Source: Saxidomus purpurata (lineage: Eukaryota; Mollusca; Bivalvia; Venerida; Veneridae). Taken from it: a stretch of DNA of 64,000 bases. Shown piece by piece: positions 53,380-63,329 of this stretch. Position 1 is the first letter of the stretch. Each line of letters opens with the position of its first letter. The notes beneath the pieces are model-generated. The model saw only the letters and a list, made by a program, of their open reading frames with translations, ran no database searches and had not been told where the DNA came from. Location of the stretch: positions 33,671,022 to 33,735,021 of the forward strand of contig JAFMSR010000015.1 in the NCBI GenBank assembly GCA_022818135.1, read 5' to 3'. The translations under genes and the position numbers were made by a program.

Positions 53380-54031
53380 GGGCGGGCCATGGTTAGAGCG
53401 CCTCCTCGTGGTGTGGCCTGGATGTGACAGAATGAATAAAAAATATGTGTTCAAAACGACTTTTAGTTCTAGCTTTTAATGGATAAAAATATTTTAGTAT
53501 CTTACATTTGCAAAGTTTAAAACGCATTAATAGAAAAAAACACGTGTTTTATATGTTCCGTTAAGATTCATTCTGTCATAACTGAACGCTCTCCTACTAA
53601 CTCTATTGCTGTTTTATTTCACGATAACTATTTATGTGATGTTATTCTACTATCAGTTTAACACTGTAACATTTCCCTTTCGAAAAACTAAACTAATTAC
53701 ATTGTCACGGTAAGTCGATGACGACACGCTTATTCATTCGTCCGCATCATATTACAGCCGGAAGTTCGGAAGGCGAAGGAAATCATTACGTCAATCTTCA
53801 AATTGAAAACAAATGCAAATAAACTGATAATCCCGCATTTTATTGTCGTTTAAATGAAAGTTTTTAACTTATAAATATTAAATAATCCATTTTCTTATCT
53901 CAATAACCTGTAATATATGCAGGAAAACAATTCCGGTTCGCTAGTGTATAGACGGATATAGACTAGAGAACCGATTCCGGTTCGCTAAGGTCGCTGTCTA
54001 GGGAACCGGTTCCGGTTCTCTAGACACTGCC
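53380..54031. repeat. Right inverted arm of the MULE-like transposon
   Basis: Mirror of 47112-47480 but about 280 bp longer. The extra sequence, roughly 53740-53960, separates the outer 60 bp from the inner blocks. It includes a second copy of the GCGAACCGGAAT motif near 53932-53943 and another GAACCGATTCCGG, so the transposase-binding-like motif is repeated within this arm. Confidence 0.8.
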
Positions 54032-54040
54032 TTTATAAAG
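54032..54040. repeat. Right target-site duplication of the MULE-like element
   Basis: TTTATAAAG, identical to 47103-47111. It lies 75 bp upstream of the LHPP start codon, so the target was the 5' flank of that gene. Confidence 0.8.
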
Positions 54041-54115
54041 AGACCTCATATTCCTAAATGATTGTTTTGCTTATAAAAACTGATTAATAGCGTGTGTGAA
54101 TTTATAAAACGCGCA
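54041..54115 (+). promoter_or_regulatory. Remaining LHPP 5' flank / leader
   Basis: 75 bp between the transposon's right target duplication and the LHPP ATG: AT-rich, with TTATAAAAACTG and TTTATAAAAC TATA-like strings. All further upstream sequence is now transposon. Confidence 0.4.
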
Positions 54116-55839
54116 ATGTCAGCTTGGTATGAGAAGAAGATAAGTGGTGCTTTGTTAGACATAACCGGAGTGTTGTATGACAGTGGCCCCGAAGGCGGAT
54201 CTGCAATTCCTGGATCCATTGAAGCTGTAAAGAGGTTAGATATAGTTGTATACACACTGATACAGTAGTCCAAATAATTGTACTCAATGGATGAATATCG
54301 TTGTATTTTTTGCTAGGAATTACCAATCCTCTGAAAAAGCGCAGATATCTATAAAATGTCCGAATGTAAAATGGGTCTGCGTTTGGAGTCGAATTATTGA
54401 GACTAACTGATACTGGTTGGGGACCACCAAACCCGGACGACCATCAAACCGGACACTTGTTTAAACGCATGAATATTTTCTTAATATCTACAATCATATG
54501 GTGTTGATTAAACAGACACTTGATTTCCATCCACAAAGTGCAACAACAACAGTTTAATGTAATTATTTGACCAGAAATCTCATTATTTATTTTGTCAGTC
54601 ACTGACAGCATGCTTACATTGTTGGGGGAAAAGTGGAAAGTGAAAGACTGTGCAAGTGCAATATTTCTGAGGCCCAGCAAAAAAATTTTAGAAGTTAAAC
54701 CTTTCATCTTGATACTTCATTAATGTGTTGAATGATTGATACAGTTAACATAATTTAAAAGCTATCATCACTATTAAACAAATCTATTTAAACTATCTGT
54801 CCGGAAACATGGTACAGTTGATCAATAAAATATAGCAATTTGGTAACCCCAAAGCCGGGCCTCAAAAATGTGATTGATTTAATCTGATGGGTTAACAAGT
54901 TAGCTTTTCGTTTCGGAGAAGAACCTAACTTTCTACTGGTAAAATTTTGATTGCTAAATACAAAAATTGTCAGAGTTATCGAAAAATATGCTTGAAAAGT
55001 GTCTGGTTTTAGGACTCTAGCCAGTACAGTAGACTTAGTCTCAATAATTCGACTGCAAATGCAGACCCATTTTATGTACCGACATTTTCATCTCATCATC
55101 ATCTTTGATTATGGCTAACCATCATAACTGACTATTATGGCAATGTGCATGATGCCTTGGGGGTTAGAAAAGTTAAAAGATTGCCAAGTCTCCTAGGTTA
55201 CTCAGTCCACCCAGGAGGTTTTGGGCAATGTGTTAAAAACAAAGTGCTAAAACCTAGCTTAGCCTTAAAATTTTATAGATATCTGCACTTTTTTTCGGAG
55301 ACAGGATTACTAAGGACTATTCTACATACAGCAGTGTCTCCCATATGTTAGATAAGTTAGGTTGGCGTTCCCTGGAAAATAGGAGATCTGATGCCAGACT
55401 CCTAATGTTTTACAAGATTGTGCATGGACTAGTTGCAGTGCCCGTACCCGCCTATGTTCAGCCCTCCCTCCGTCTCACCCGACACTGACATCCTCTTTCT
55501 TTCAGGCAGATCCTCACTCCATGTAACTATTACAAATACATGTATTCCTTTTTTCCAGTAACTATAGTCCTCTGGAACTCACTGCCGTCTGAACTTGTGC
55601 AGGTCCCTACCCTGGACCAATTTAGACAGGGAGTGACCACTCTTCCCCACCACAATGAAAATATTGTTTTTATCTGTTTTAGCTGTATAATTTCTCTTCT
55701 TAACTAACACTATCAACTTTTTATTTCAACTCTCACAAATACATGTATAGTATTACTTTTATTCTCCTTTACATTTCTTCTTTTAAACTCTCGCACAGAC
55801 ACGCACCTGCACATAATGCTCGAAAGAGGGTGTTGCAGT

Positions 55840-55872
<33 letters not shown>

Positions 55873-58800
55873 GATAGAGAGATAGATAGAGAGATAGATA
55901 GAGAGAGATAGGATAGCGCCTAGCAAAAAATATAACAATATTCATCCGTTGAGTACAATTATTTGGACTACAGTAGACTTACATACCAACTATTACTATA
56001 CTTATAGCCCAAACCCTCATCCCTAAGAGGTCGATGTGTACGTTCGTCTGTCCAACAGTATTTTCCAGGATATTTGCCAAGAACCATAGTCCAACTAATT
56101 GTATGCGCGTCAAGATATTGTGTCACTTATATGGGCAATAAATTCTCCTCTGCGTGATTCTGTCCAAAACAAAAATATCTCAGAATTTGCTCAAGACATC
56201 ACTTAAATATTTTGACCACCAGAACTATAGCCCAACTAATTGTGCGCCAAGGCTTTTTGCTATATTAATATTCGATGGCCGCCCTTCGGGACATAAAGAT
56301 AGACATCTATGTAATATCAGTTTATAAAATTGGTCGGTCTTGCAGTTGAAATATTGAGGCTACCATGAACCACTGACTTTGCATGATGTCAATAATGTAA
56401 ATTGATTGTGACATTGCATATTGAAATCGTATTTATGCATATGTAATGTTTGAATGATTGTAAGATATGTAGAGGATGGTTCCCCAACCCTCACATATCC
56501 ATGTACCGGGAGAATAAAATTCATATGAACTGGGAAAAAAAAGAAAAAAGTTTATGTCTAATGTCTTTCTAATTCTTAAATAAAACTTAAACTGAAAAAA
56601 AAAAGAAAAAAAAAAGAACCACTGACTAATTCATTGGAACTCTAGCCCTGGGTGATACTATTTGAAAGACCTTGACAACAACAACTCAACAGAGTATGGA
56701 ATAGTTTATGGTAAAGCTTAAACTGTTAGGTTAAGTAATAATATTTGTAATTATTCTATTATTTATACTTTTGAAGATATTCAGTCCGACACCACTTATA
56801 GGGAGTATCTCTTTAAACCTAAAATATAACTGAATTAAGAAGAAATGCTTCACTTTCAAGAGATGTGCATATCATGAGTATGTTCTCCAGGTCATGAAAT
56901 AATATTCAATTTTGTAATATTACCCTGTTACAAATACAAAAAGTATATTTTCAGTCGGTGTGTTACATTTAATATAAATAAAACATTTTGTTTAAATAAG
57001 CTATGTATAGCTTTTGACCGACCTGTTCTTTGTTTGGTGTGATAAATAGACAATTCATTCTTAAATTTTGAAAGTGATAGTGAACTTTGTCAGTTGTTGC
57101 AGAAAACATGTATCTTTGGTTGATAGTGTTTCCTCAGGTTTACCCTCAGAGACAGCAATAGTTGCTAGAAAACAATGTAACATTTATCTTTGTAGAATTA
57201 AAGCCTCTGGTTTACCAGTGAGATTTTGTACAAATGAAACAACAACAACCCGCAAATGCCTTGTAGAGAAGTTGGCGAAGATGGGATTTGATTTGAAAGA
57301 AACAGAGATCTTCCCACCAATTCCAGCTGTATGCCAAATTCTTCAACAAAGAGATCTGAGGCCATATCTTATAGTTACAAAAGGTTTGAAAGTTAGCTTT
57401 GATATGGTCAGTGTTCTTACCTGTGTAACTAACAATCTGAATAACAAATGCTCGTCTTTGTTCCTTTATTGTTTAAACTCTAGTTTTGTGTGACTCAGTT
57501 ATTTGTAATGTGATATCTCTTACTCATAAAAGTGCTTGTTTGCAACATAATTGTGTTTCCATAAATTTCCATTTTCAATTCTCTACAATCTCAAGTGTAA
57601 TCTGATAAAAATATTTTTAGTATTTTTCTTTATAGAATTTTTAATGTCTGCAGGAAAAGTGATCATTCATATTTGGAGATTTATTGTTGAATGGACAAAA
57701 ATAGGGTGTGTTACCAGTCTCATGACCAACCTTAATGTTTTGGTTGCTGCGCTTAACCTTTTTTTATAAGAACATGATCAAGAAGACCAGTTTTCAAGTG
57801 TTTTAGAGCAAACAAGGCAAAAGAGAAAAAAGAGAGACAAGTCTGATGCCTGACCAACCTTCTATTTATTCCCCCGCCTTGGCAGAGGTGATATAGTAAC
57901 GGGCTCGGTCTGTGTGTCTGTGCGTCTGTGCTTGCTTCCGTCCGTCACACTTTGTCCAGAGCATAACTCCGAAAGTACTGAAGGGAATTACTTGAAACTT
58001 TACACACAGACAGAGGACATTGAGAGGTACTGCAGTATTTCAGATCTACAGGTATACTTAACAGGAATTTATACTGGAACCTTTTTATATGACTATATGT
58101 TCTAAAATATGTTATTTTCATACAGTTTGAAGAACTTTATATTTTTACCAAAATCTCTAGAGACAGCAGCTTTAATGTAATCTTATGGACATATTTTACT
58201 TTATTTCAAGGACAAAGAAGTGTTATGTTGAGGAAAGATAAATATTCATTAATATATTATTATTGTAAGTCATGCACACTGCACTTTCCCTTTATGTCTT
58301 TTATCTTTGAGTGTAGTTAAAACTACCAGCGGTATATTTCAAGTTCTGTACATGTGTATGTTCAAAGAAGAAAATGTAATAACAGATGGTAAGAAAAACT
58401 TAGATACTGTAGGTACATCATGTGTAGTGTCATTTCTCTTGAATAGCTTTTTGTGTCGCCCTTTCGGAGAAAAGGCAATACATAGGGATCACTTTGTCCG
58501 TTAGTCTGTCACAAAAACTTAAGGTTGGCTATAACTTTGCCATTTCTTAAGATTTCATCATCAAACTTTTGAATTGTATTGCATTTGACAAAAGGAGCGT
58601 GATGCCGCCAAATTTTGTAGGTCAATGTCATATTGACACAGAGATAAGCCCCTTTTTGTACTTTGATTTTGGCTATAACTTTGCCATTTCTTAAGATTTC
58701 ATCATCAAACTTTCAAATTGTATTGCATATGACAAAAGGGGCATGATGCCCCAAATGTTGTAAGTCAAGGTCATATTTGACAGAGTTATGTCCCTTTTTG

Positions 58801-61800
58801 TACTGAACACCCATCTAGTTAATTATAATCCAGATGAGTATAATAAAGATATAATCCATTATTCACACTCACACTGTTTAACTTCAAAAAAATTCTACTG
58901 ATTTCAGAATGTCTACCAGACTTTGCTGAAGTGGATCAGACAAATCCTAATTGTGTTGTGATTGGTGATGCAGAGTCTAACTTTTCCTACGAAAATCTCA
59001 ACAAGGCTTTCCAACTCCTCAAGTCATTGAAGGAACCTGTACTGTTTTCATTAGGTAAAGGGTACGTATTAGAGTAGAAATCGTTTTGTTAAAAGCTACC
59101 TATTTACAAGCTGCATTGGTAAGCTTTTGTGATTGCTTTACAAGTGTCTGCTAATTGTTTATCATTTTCTGTCAGAATTTAATTATACCCCCTGAACACA
59201 AAATGTAAGGGTGGTACAATGTATACTGGATTCGGCTAGTCTGTCTGTCTGTCCGTCTGTCTGTAGACCCAATCTTGTGGACACTAAATCTCTAAAATTC
59301 CTGGTCAGAATTTAATGATCCTTCACAGAAGTGAAAAGTACAATGTCTAGTTGTGCATTGTCCATGTGTCGAGTCACTTGGTTAAAGGTCAAGGTCACAG
59401 GGGCTCAAGATAGTAAAATCTTGTGGATGCTAAATCTCCAAAATCCCTTGTCAGAATTTAATGATACTTCACAGAAGTGATAAGTACCATGCCTAGTTGT
59501 GCATGGTCAATGTTTCGGGTCACAGGCTCAACATAATGCAATCTTGTGCGCGCTTAATCTTTAAAACCCCTGGTCAGAATTTAAATATACTTCAAAGAAG
59601 TGATAAATACATTGCCTTAAGTTGTGCAGGACAAATAATAAAAGCATCAATTGTTACATAGATTTATATACTGTGTATGTGGTTTTTTTTTGGGGGGGGG
59701 GGGGTATTCATCACCTTAAGTGATAGTTCTAGTTGCTTCAGACCACACCTCCTGTCTGTTCTCGGAATAAACTCTTCTCAAATTGCTTAAACAATACAGC
59801 ATAGGTAAGTGTTTGGCTTAAAAACCAAATTAACCTGTCAAGTGAAGTTGTTTGCAGTTTTAAGTTTGAGAAGACTTTCAATAACATCAGTGAATTAGAA
59901 TTAAAAACACCAAACTTTTGCACCCTATATAACTGAAAATATTATAATTTTGACTGATGAAACAGTAGCATCTGTAATATGTTTATTTATTACAGAAAAT
60001 ACTACAAGCATGGAGGGGAGCTAGTTTTAGATGCAGGACCTTTCATGAAAGCTTTAGAGGTAATTTGATCTGAATCAAATGGTAAAACACATTAGAGTGA
60101 TGGAACATTCAAATTTCAAAAACTATTTTGAATAGAGTAAGTTACTGATAATCTGCTGTGCATGTCACATTACAGGACAGGGTACAGAGTGATCATTTCC
60201 TGTATTTTGTGCAAAGGCAGACAAATCTTCCTCTTAAAGTGATCAGTGTAAACAAGGCGCAAAATGTATACAAGATTTTGGTTCAATATAGTCAAAATGA
60301 ACACTATTTGGGTTAACTATAGTCAAAATGCACAATATTAAGGTTAACCATAGTCAAAATGCACAATATTTGGATTAGTTATAGTGAAAATGCACAATAT
60401 TAAGGTTAACTATAGTAAGAACACACACTATTTGGGATACCTATAGTCAAAATGCACACTTGGGTTAATTATACTCAAAATGCACAATATCAAGGTTATC
60501 TATTGTCAAAATGCACAATATTTGGGTTAACTATAGTGAAAATGCACAATATTTGAGTTAACTATAGTGAAAATGCACAATATTTGGGTTAACTATAGTG
60601 AAAATGCACAATATTTGGGTTAACTATAGTGAAAATGCACAATATTTGGGTTAACTATAGTAAAAAAAATCCAGTTTGGCAGATGGTTATCATGTTTTTG
60701 CTGTATCAGTGTCGGGACTATAGGAGCAGAATTGATTTGCTGCCTACAAGTAGTTTAACACATGTTCAAGCAATACTTTGGTGAAGGTTAATCATTGTTC
60801 TTACTCAACACAAAGGCAGATATACAGTAGTAAGAACATAAGTAGTTGTCTTATAGAACACATTACGCAGACACTCTATACTAAGATACACATAAGAAGA
60901 ATAAAGTTAACACTCTAACTGTGTGCAGTGTCAAAAGGTAATGATGAGATTTTTCGTCTTTTACATCAATAAAACAAAGCTAAGTTCCAGGGATTTGTTA
61001 TGATAATGTGAAACTGAAGTCATAGAGATCAGTAATTATCCTGGCAAATGAAACTAGATGTCAAACTGGCACTTTTGTGTGCATGTGCGTTTGTGTGTGT
61101 TTGGGGGAGGGGGGCAGGGGTCCTCTGGTGTTTTGTTGAACAGTTCAGTTTACTGTTGATATTTCAGTATGCCTGTGATGTCCAAGCTGAAGTTGTGGGG
61201 AAACCAGAACCAGCATTCTTCCATACAGCTGTACAGGATATGGGCATTTCTGCCGACACTGTAAGTATTGTGTGAGTTCTGGTTGTGTCAGGTTGTCTTT
61301 GGTATAGTTAATGTCTATCTACAATCATCTTCCGAACAGGTTTCAAGCTGACAGCATACATTAAACATACATAAGGTAGTTATACTGGGGTCTTAGAATG
61401 TTAACCTAGGTCAAGTCCCTAGGTGTTGGCAGGGATTGAAAGCAGTCTGATAAGAAGAAATATACAATATACTTGCAAAATTCATTTTAGTTCTCCAACT
61501 ATTTAAATGCGACATCCTATTTTACTAATTGCACACTGAAAAAATTATGTTAGATGTTGACTTTCCATCTTCCATGATGAGTTTTGTAATTTTACTTTTC
61601 GAGTTGTCAGAGGGAAGTCTATGAGAATAAAATAGGAGTCATCATACAGTCAGGATCTGTAATGTTTTCACTAGAGAGGACTTAAAAAATCCATATACAT
61701 TTTGCATATATTTTGAGTTACAACAAAATGCAAAACAGGTTTCAAAGAATTTCTTTTCATTTAGTGTGTCATGGTTGGAGATGATATTGTTGGAGATGTT

Positions 61801-62417
61801 GGTGGAGCCCAGAACTTTGGTATGAGAGGTGTGCAGGTCAGAACTGGTAAATATAGGTAAGTAACTGCTAGGGGTATGGCAGGGTCTAATATTATTGTAT
61901 ATAAGGGGTGTGCAAGTCAGAACTGGTCAATATTGATGGATTATCTGCAAAGGATATAGTAAGGTCCAATATTCTTGTAAGAGAAATGTGTAGGTCAGAA
62001 CTGATAAATACAGGTGAGTCACCTACTAGATGTATGGTAGGGCCCAACATTGTAGTATTAGGGATGCAAATTCTCTGGTATGAGGGGTGTGCAGGTCAGA
62101 ACTGATAAATAAGCAAGTCACCTACTAGGGATATGGTAGGGTCAAAGGGTGTTATATAGATATAAGGCAAGTATAGGCAACTGTTTACACAGTATGTGGT
62201 GAATGTTTAGAAATCATTGTCAACTTGGAAACAATTTAAGGTAATAATAGAAAAGTTATAGAGGAAGTTTTTGTTTTGACTTGTATCTCACACTGAATTG
62301 TATAAAATTCTGTGTACTTTCAGACCAGATGACGAGAATCACCCCACGGTTAAACCAGACGGTTTTGTAGATAATCTTGCTCAAGCTGTAGATTTAATTC
62401 TTGCTGGACAAAAATGA
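54116..62417 (+). CDS. LHPP: LHPP, phospholysine/phosphohistidine inorganic pyrophosphate phosphatase, complete seven-exon gene
   Basis: HAD-superfamily phosphatase; the family removes phosphate from phosphohistidine, phospholysine and pyrophosphate in the cytosol. Exons: 54116-54234, 57196-57383, 58908-59061, 59996-60059, 61168-61260, 61765-61856, 62324-62417. Junctions are GT-AG and in phase; total 804 nt, 267 residues plus TGA, against 270 in human. Motif I is [12 protein letters not shown] with nucleophile D15 and T17 at the +2 position (Ser in human). Motif II is RFCTNET (49-55), motif III lysine is K187 in EVVGKPEP, and motif IV is [13 protein letters not shown] with D212/D213/D217. The block YLIVTKG, split by intron 2, precedes [20 protein letters not shown]. 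The start ATG is 85 bp beyond the transposon end. All catalytic positions look intact. Confidence 0.96.
55335..55690 (+). pseudogene. LINE 3' coding relic inside LHPP intron 1
   Basis: The plus strand encodes [20 protein letters not shown], then [19 protein letters not shown], a stop, and [13 protein letters not shown] with LDQFRQGV. This is the typical C-terminal end of CR1/Jockey-type ORF2 proteins. It is interrupted by stops and followed by a GA-rich microsatellite at about 55838-55912. It lies inside the inverted-repeat-bounded insert 54261-55975. Confidence 0.8.
55838..55912 (+). repeat. GAGA/GATA microsatellite
   Basis: About 75 bp of (GA)n passing into (GATAGA)n, inside the inverted-repeat-bounded insert of LHPP intron 1. 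Confidence 0.9.
56088..56115 (+). repeat. Related inverted-repeat terminus
   Basis: ATAGTCCAACTAATTGTATG resembles the TAGTCCAAATAATTGTACTC end of the neighbouring insert and the ends at 56230 and 1862. It is probably a relic of the same terminal-repeat family. Confidence 0.35.
56220..56372 (-). repeat. Dispersed repeat, second copy at 1748-1882
   Basis: Reverse-complemented, this stretch shares GCCTCAATATTTC, ACTGCAAGAC, a central GGGCGGC block, GCAAAAAG and CACAATTAGTTGGGCTA with 1748-1882 in the same order. It is diverged, with indels. It is the host of the retro-insertion just downstream. Confidence 0.6.
56379..56615 (+). mobile_element. Poly(A)-tailed retro-insertion with 12-bp target-site duplication
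   Basis: GAACCACTGACT occurs at 56367-56378 and again at 56616-56627. The 237 bp between end in an A-rich tract (about 56594-56615). They contain two AATAAA signals, one before an earlier A-rich run near 56534-56550 and one just before the terminal tail. No coding frame is recognised. This is the hallmark of LINE-mediated retroposition of a short RNA or mRNA 3' end. Confidence 0.75.
58061..58181 (+). repeat. Dispersed repeat, mate of 23243-23362
   Basis: ACAGGAATTTATACTG, TATATGTTCTAA, GAACTTTAT and CAGCAGCTTTAATGTA appear here in the same order and spacing as at 23243-23362. LHPP intron 2. Confidence 0.65.
58500..58810 (+). repeat. Two-unit tandem repeat in LHPP intron 2
   Basis: GGCTATAACTTTGCCATTTC, AAGATTTCATCATCAAACTT and the phrase from TTGTATTGCAT to CAAAAGG occur twice, about 145 bp apart. 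Preceded at 58455-58510 by a GTCGCCCTTTCGG start typical of a bivalve dispersed repeat. Confidence 0.7.
59180..59650 (+). repeat. Tandem/dispersed repeat in LHPP intron 3
   Basis: Three units of about 130-150 bp, each with AATCTTGTG, CTAAATCTC-like text, CTGGTCAGAATTTAATGAT, TTCACAGAAGTGA and a GTTGTGCATGGTC-like end. Opens with a CTGTCTGTCTGTCCGTCTGT run. Confidence 0.75.
60286..60665 (+). repeat. 31-bp tandem array in LHPP intron 4
   Basis: About 12 units built on GGTTAACTATAGTGAAAATG followed by CACAATATTTG. The last four or five units are almost identical, while the first ones alternate TTTGG with TAAGG and GTGAA with GTCAA. This gradient suggests recent expansion at the 3' side. Confidence 0.85.
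61829..62150 (+). repeat. Tandem copies of the LHPP exon 6 3' end
   Basis: The end of exon 6 with its donor (GGTGTGCAGGTCAGAACTGG then AAATATAG/GTAAGTAAC) is followed by three diverged copies beginning near 61904, 61980 and 62079. Each repeats GTGTGCAGGTCAGAACTG, CTACTAGGGATATGG-like and GTAGGGTC text. Unit size is about 75-100 bp. Intron 6 thus contains exon-like copies, each with a potential donor. Confidence 0.8.
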
Positions 62418-62569
62418 ATCACCATCAAATCTTTATATCTCACTTTACGGTACAAACCACAGAAAATTAATAGTGTGTGTACTAAAACTTCTTGCATTAT
62501 TTTGTGAGATGGAAAGCTTATGAACTTTATTTGTCTATCTGTTTGTCAGTTTGTGTTAAGAGGTCTTTG

Positions 62570-63325
62570 GTTTTAGCTCACCTGAGCACAAAGTGCTAAG
62601 GTGACATATTGTGATTGCCTCGGGTGTCCGTCGTCTCTGTCGTCTGTCGACTGTCCACACTTAACCTTGTGTACGCAATAGAGACTGCATTTTTCACTGA
62701 ATTTTCATGAAACTTGGTCAGAATGACTACCTTGATGAAATCTAGGTCGAGGCTGAACGTTGGGTATCTGGGGGCAAAAACTAGGTCACAGGGTGAAATC
62801 ATAGAAAAACCTTGTGTATGCAATAGAGGCTGCATTTTTCTTTAGATTTTAATGAAACTTGGTCAGTATGATTGCCTTAATAAAATCTAAATATAATAAA
62901 ATAAAATAAAATAATAAATATAATAAAAATAAAATTTCTAATATGGGTCATCTAGGGTCAAAAACTAGGTCACCCGGTTAAATCATAGAAAAACCTTGTG
63001 TATGCAATAGAGGTTGCATTTTTCATTGTATTTTCATGAGACTTGGTCAGTATGATTGCCTTGATGAAATCTAGGTCGAGTTCAAACATAGGTCATCTAG
63101 AGTTAAATAGTAGGTCAAAGTGTCAAATCATAGAAAAATCTTGTGTATGCTATAGAGGTTGTATTTTTCATTGGACCTTCATGAAACTTGGTCAGTATGA
63201 TTGCCTTGATGAAATCTAGGTCGAGTTTGAACATGGATCATCTAGGGTCAAAAAGTAGGTCACAGGGTAAAATTGTAGAAAAACCTTGTGTATGCAATAG
63301 AAGTTGCATTTTTCATTTAGCTACA
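62570..63325 (+). repeat. Bivalve-type tandem repeat downstream of LHPP
   Basis: Opens with TTAGCTCACCTGAGCACAAAG. Four or five units of about 155 bp follow, each with CCTTGTGTATGCAATAGAGG, TGCATTTTTCATT, ATGAAACTTGGTCAGTATGA and GGTCATCTAGGGTCAAAAA. The same unit type occurs at 3235-3640. Confidence 0.85.
62882..62936 (+). repeat. (AAAT/AATA)n low-complexity insert
   Basis: ATAATAAAATAAAATAAAAT-type run interrupting the second unit of the surrounding tandem repeat. Confidence 0.85.
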
Positions 63326-63329
63326 GTGT

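Larger units (their letters stand above)
47112..54031. mobile_element. 6.9-kb MULE-like terminal-inverted-repeat DNA transposon carrying a transposase and an SGNH hydrolase
   Basis: The left terminus reads GGAAGTGTCTAGAGAACCGG (47112-47131); the right terminus, reverse-complemented, reads GGCAGTGTCTAGAGAACCGG, one mismatch in 20. Identity continues through the next 35 bases, then is interrupted by about 220 bp extra in the right arm, and resumes at ATGCGGACGAAT, GGAGAGCGTT and a block near 47420-47470 / 53385-53435. A 9-bp direct repeat TTTATAAAG flanks both ends (47103-47111 and 54032-54040), fitting the 8-11-bp duplications of Mutator-like elements. Inside are a ZSWIM3/FAR1-type MULE transposase (plus) and an SGNH-like hydrolase (minus), both open. 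Intact ends, duplication and frames suggest a fairly recent insertion. Family placement is by eye. Confidence 0.85.
54261..55975. mobile_element. 1.7-kb insert bounded by about 57-bp inverted repeats in LHPP intron 1
   Basis: The left end, starting near 54265 with TAGTCCAAATAATTGTACTC and running on to TTTTTTGCTAGG, is mirrored at 55908-55975 with about five mismatches. A second inverted pair lies inside, about 54354-54410 against 55027-55095 (core GTCGAATTATTGAGACTA). The interior includes a LINE relic and a GA microsatellite. No transposase is visible, so this is a non-autonomous or composite element. A target duplication could not be fixed. Confidence 0.55.
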
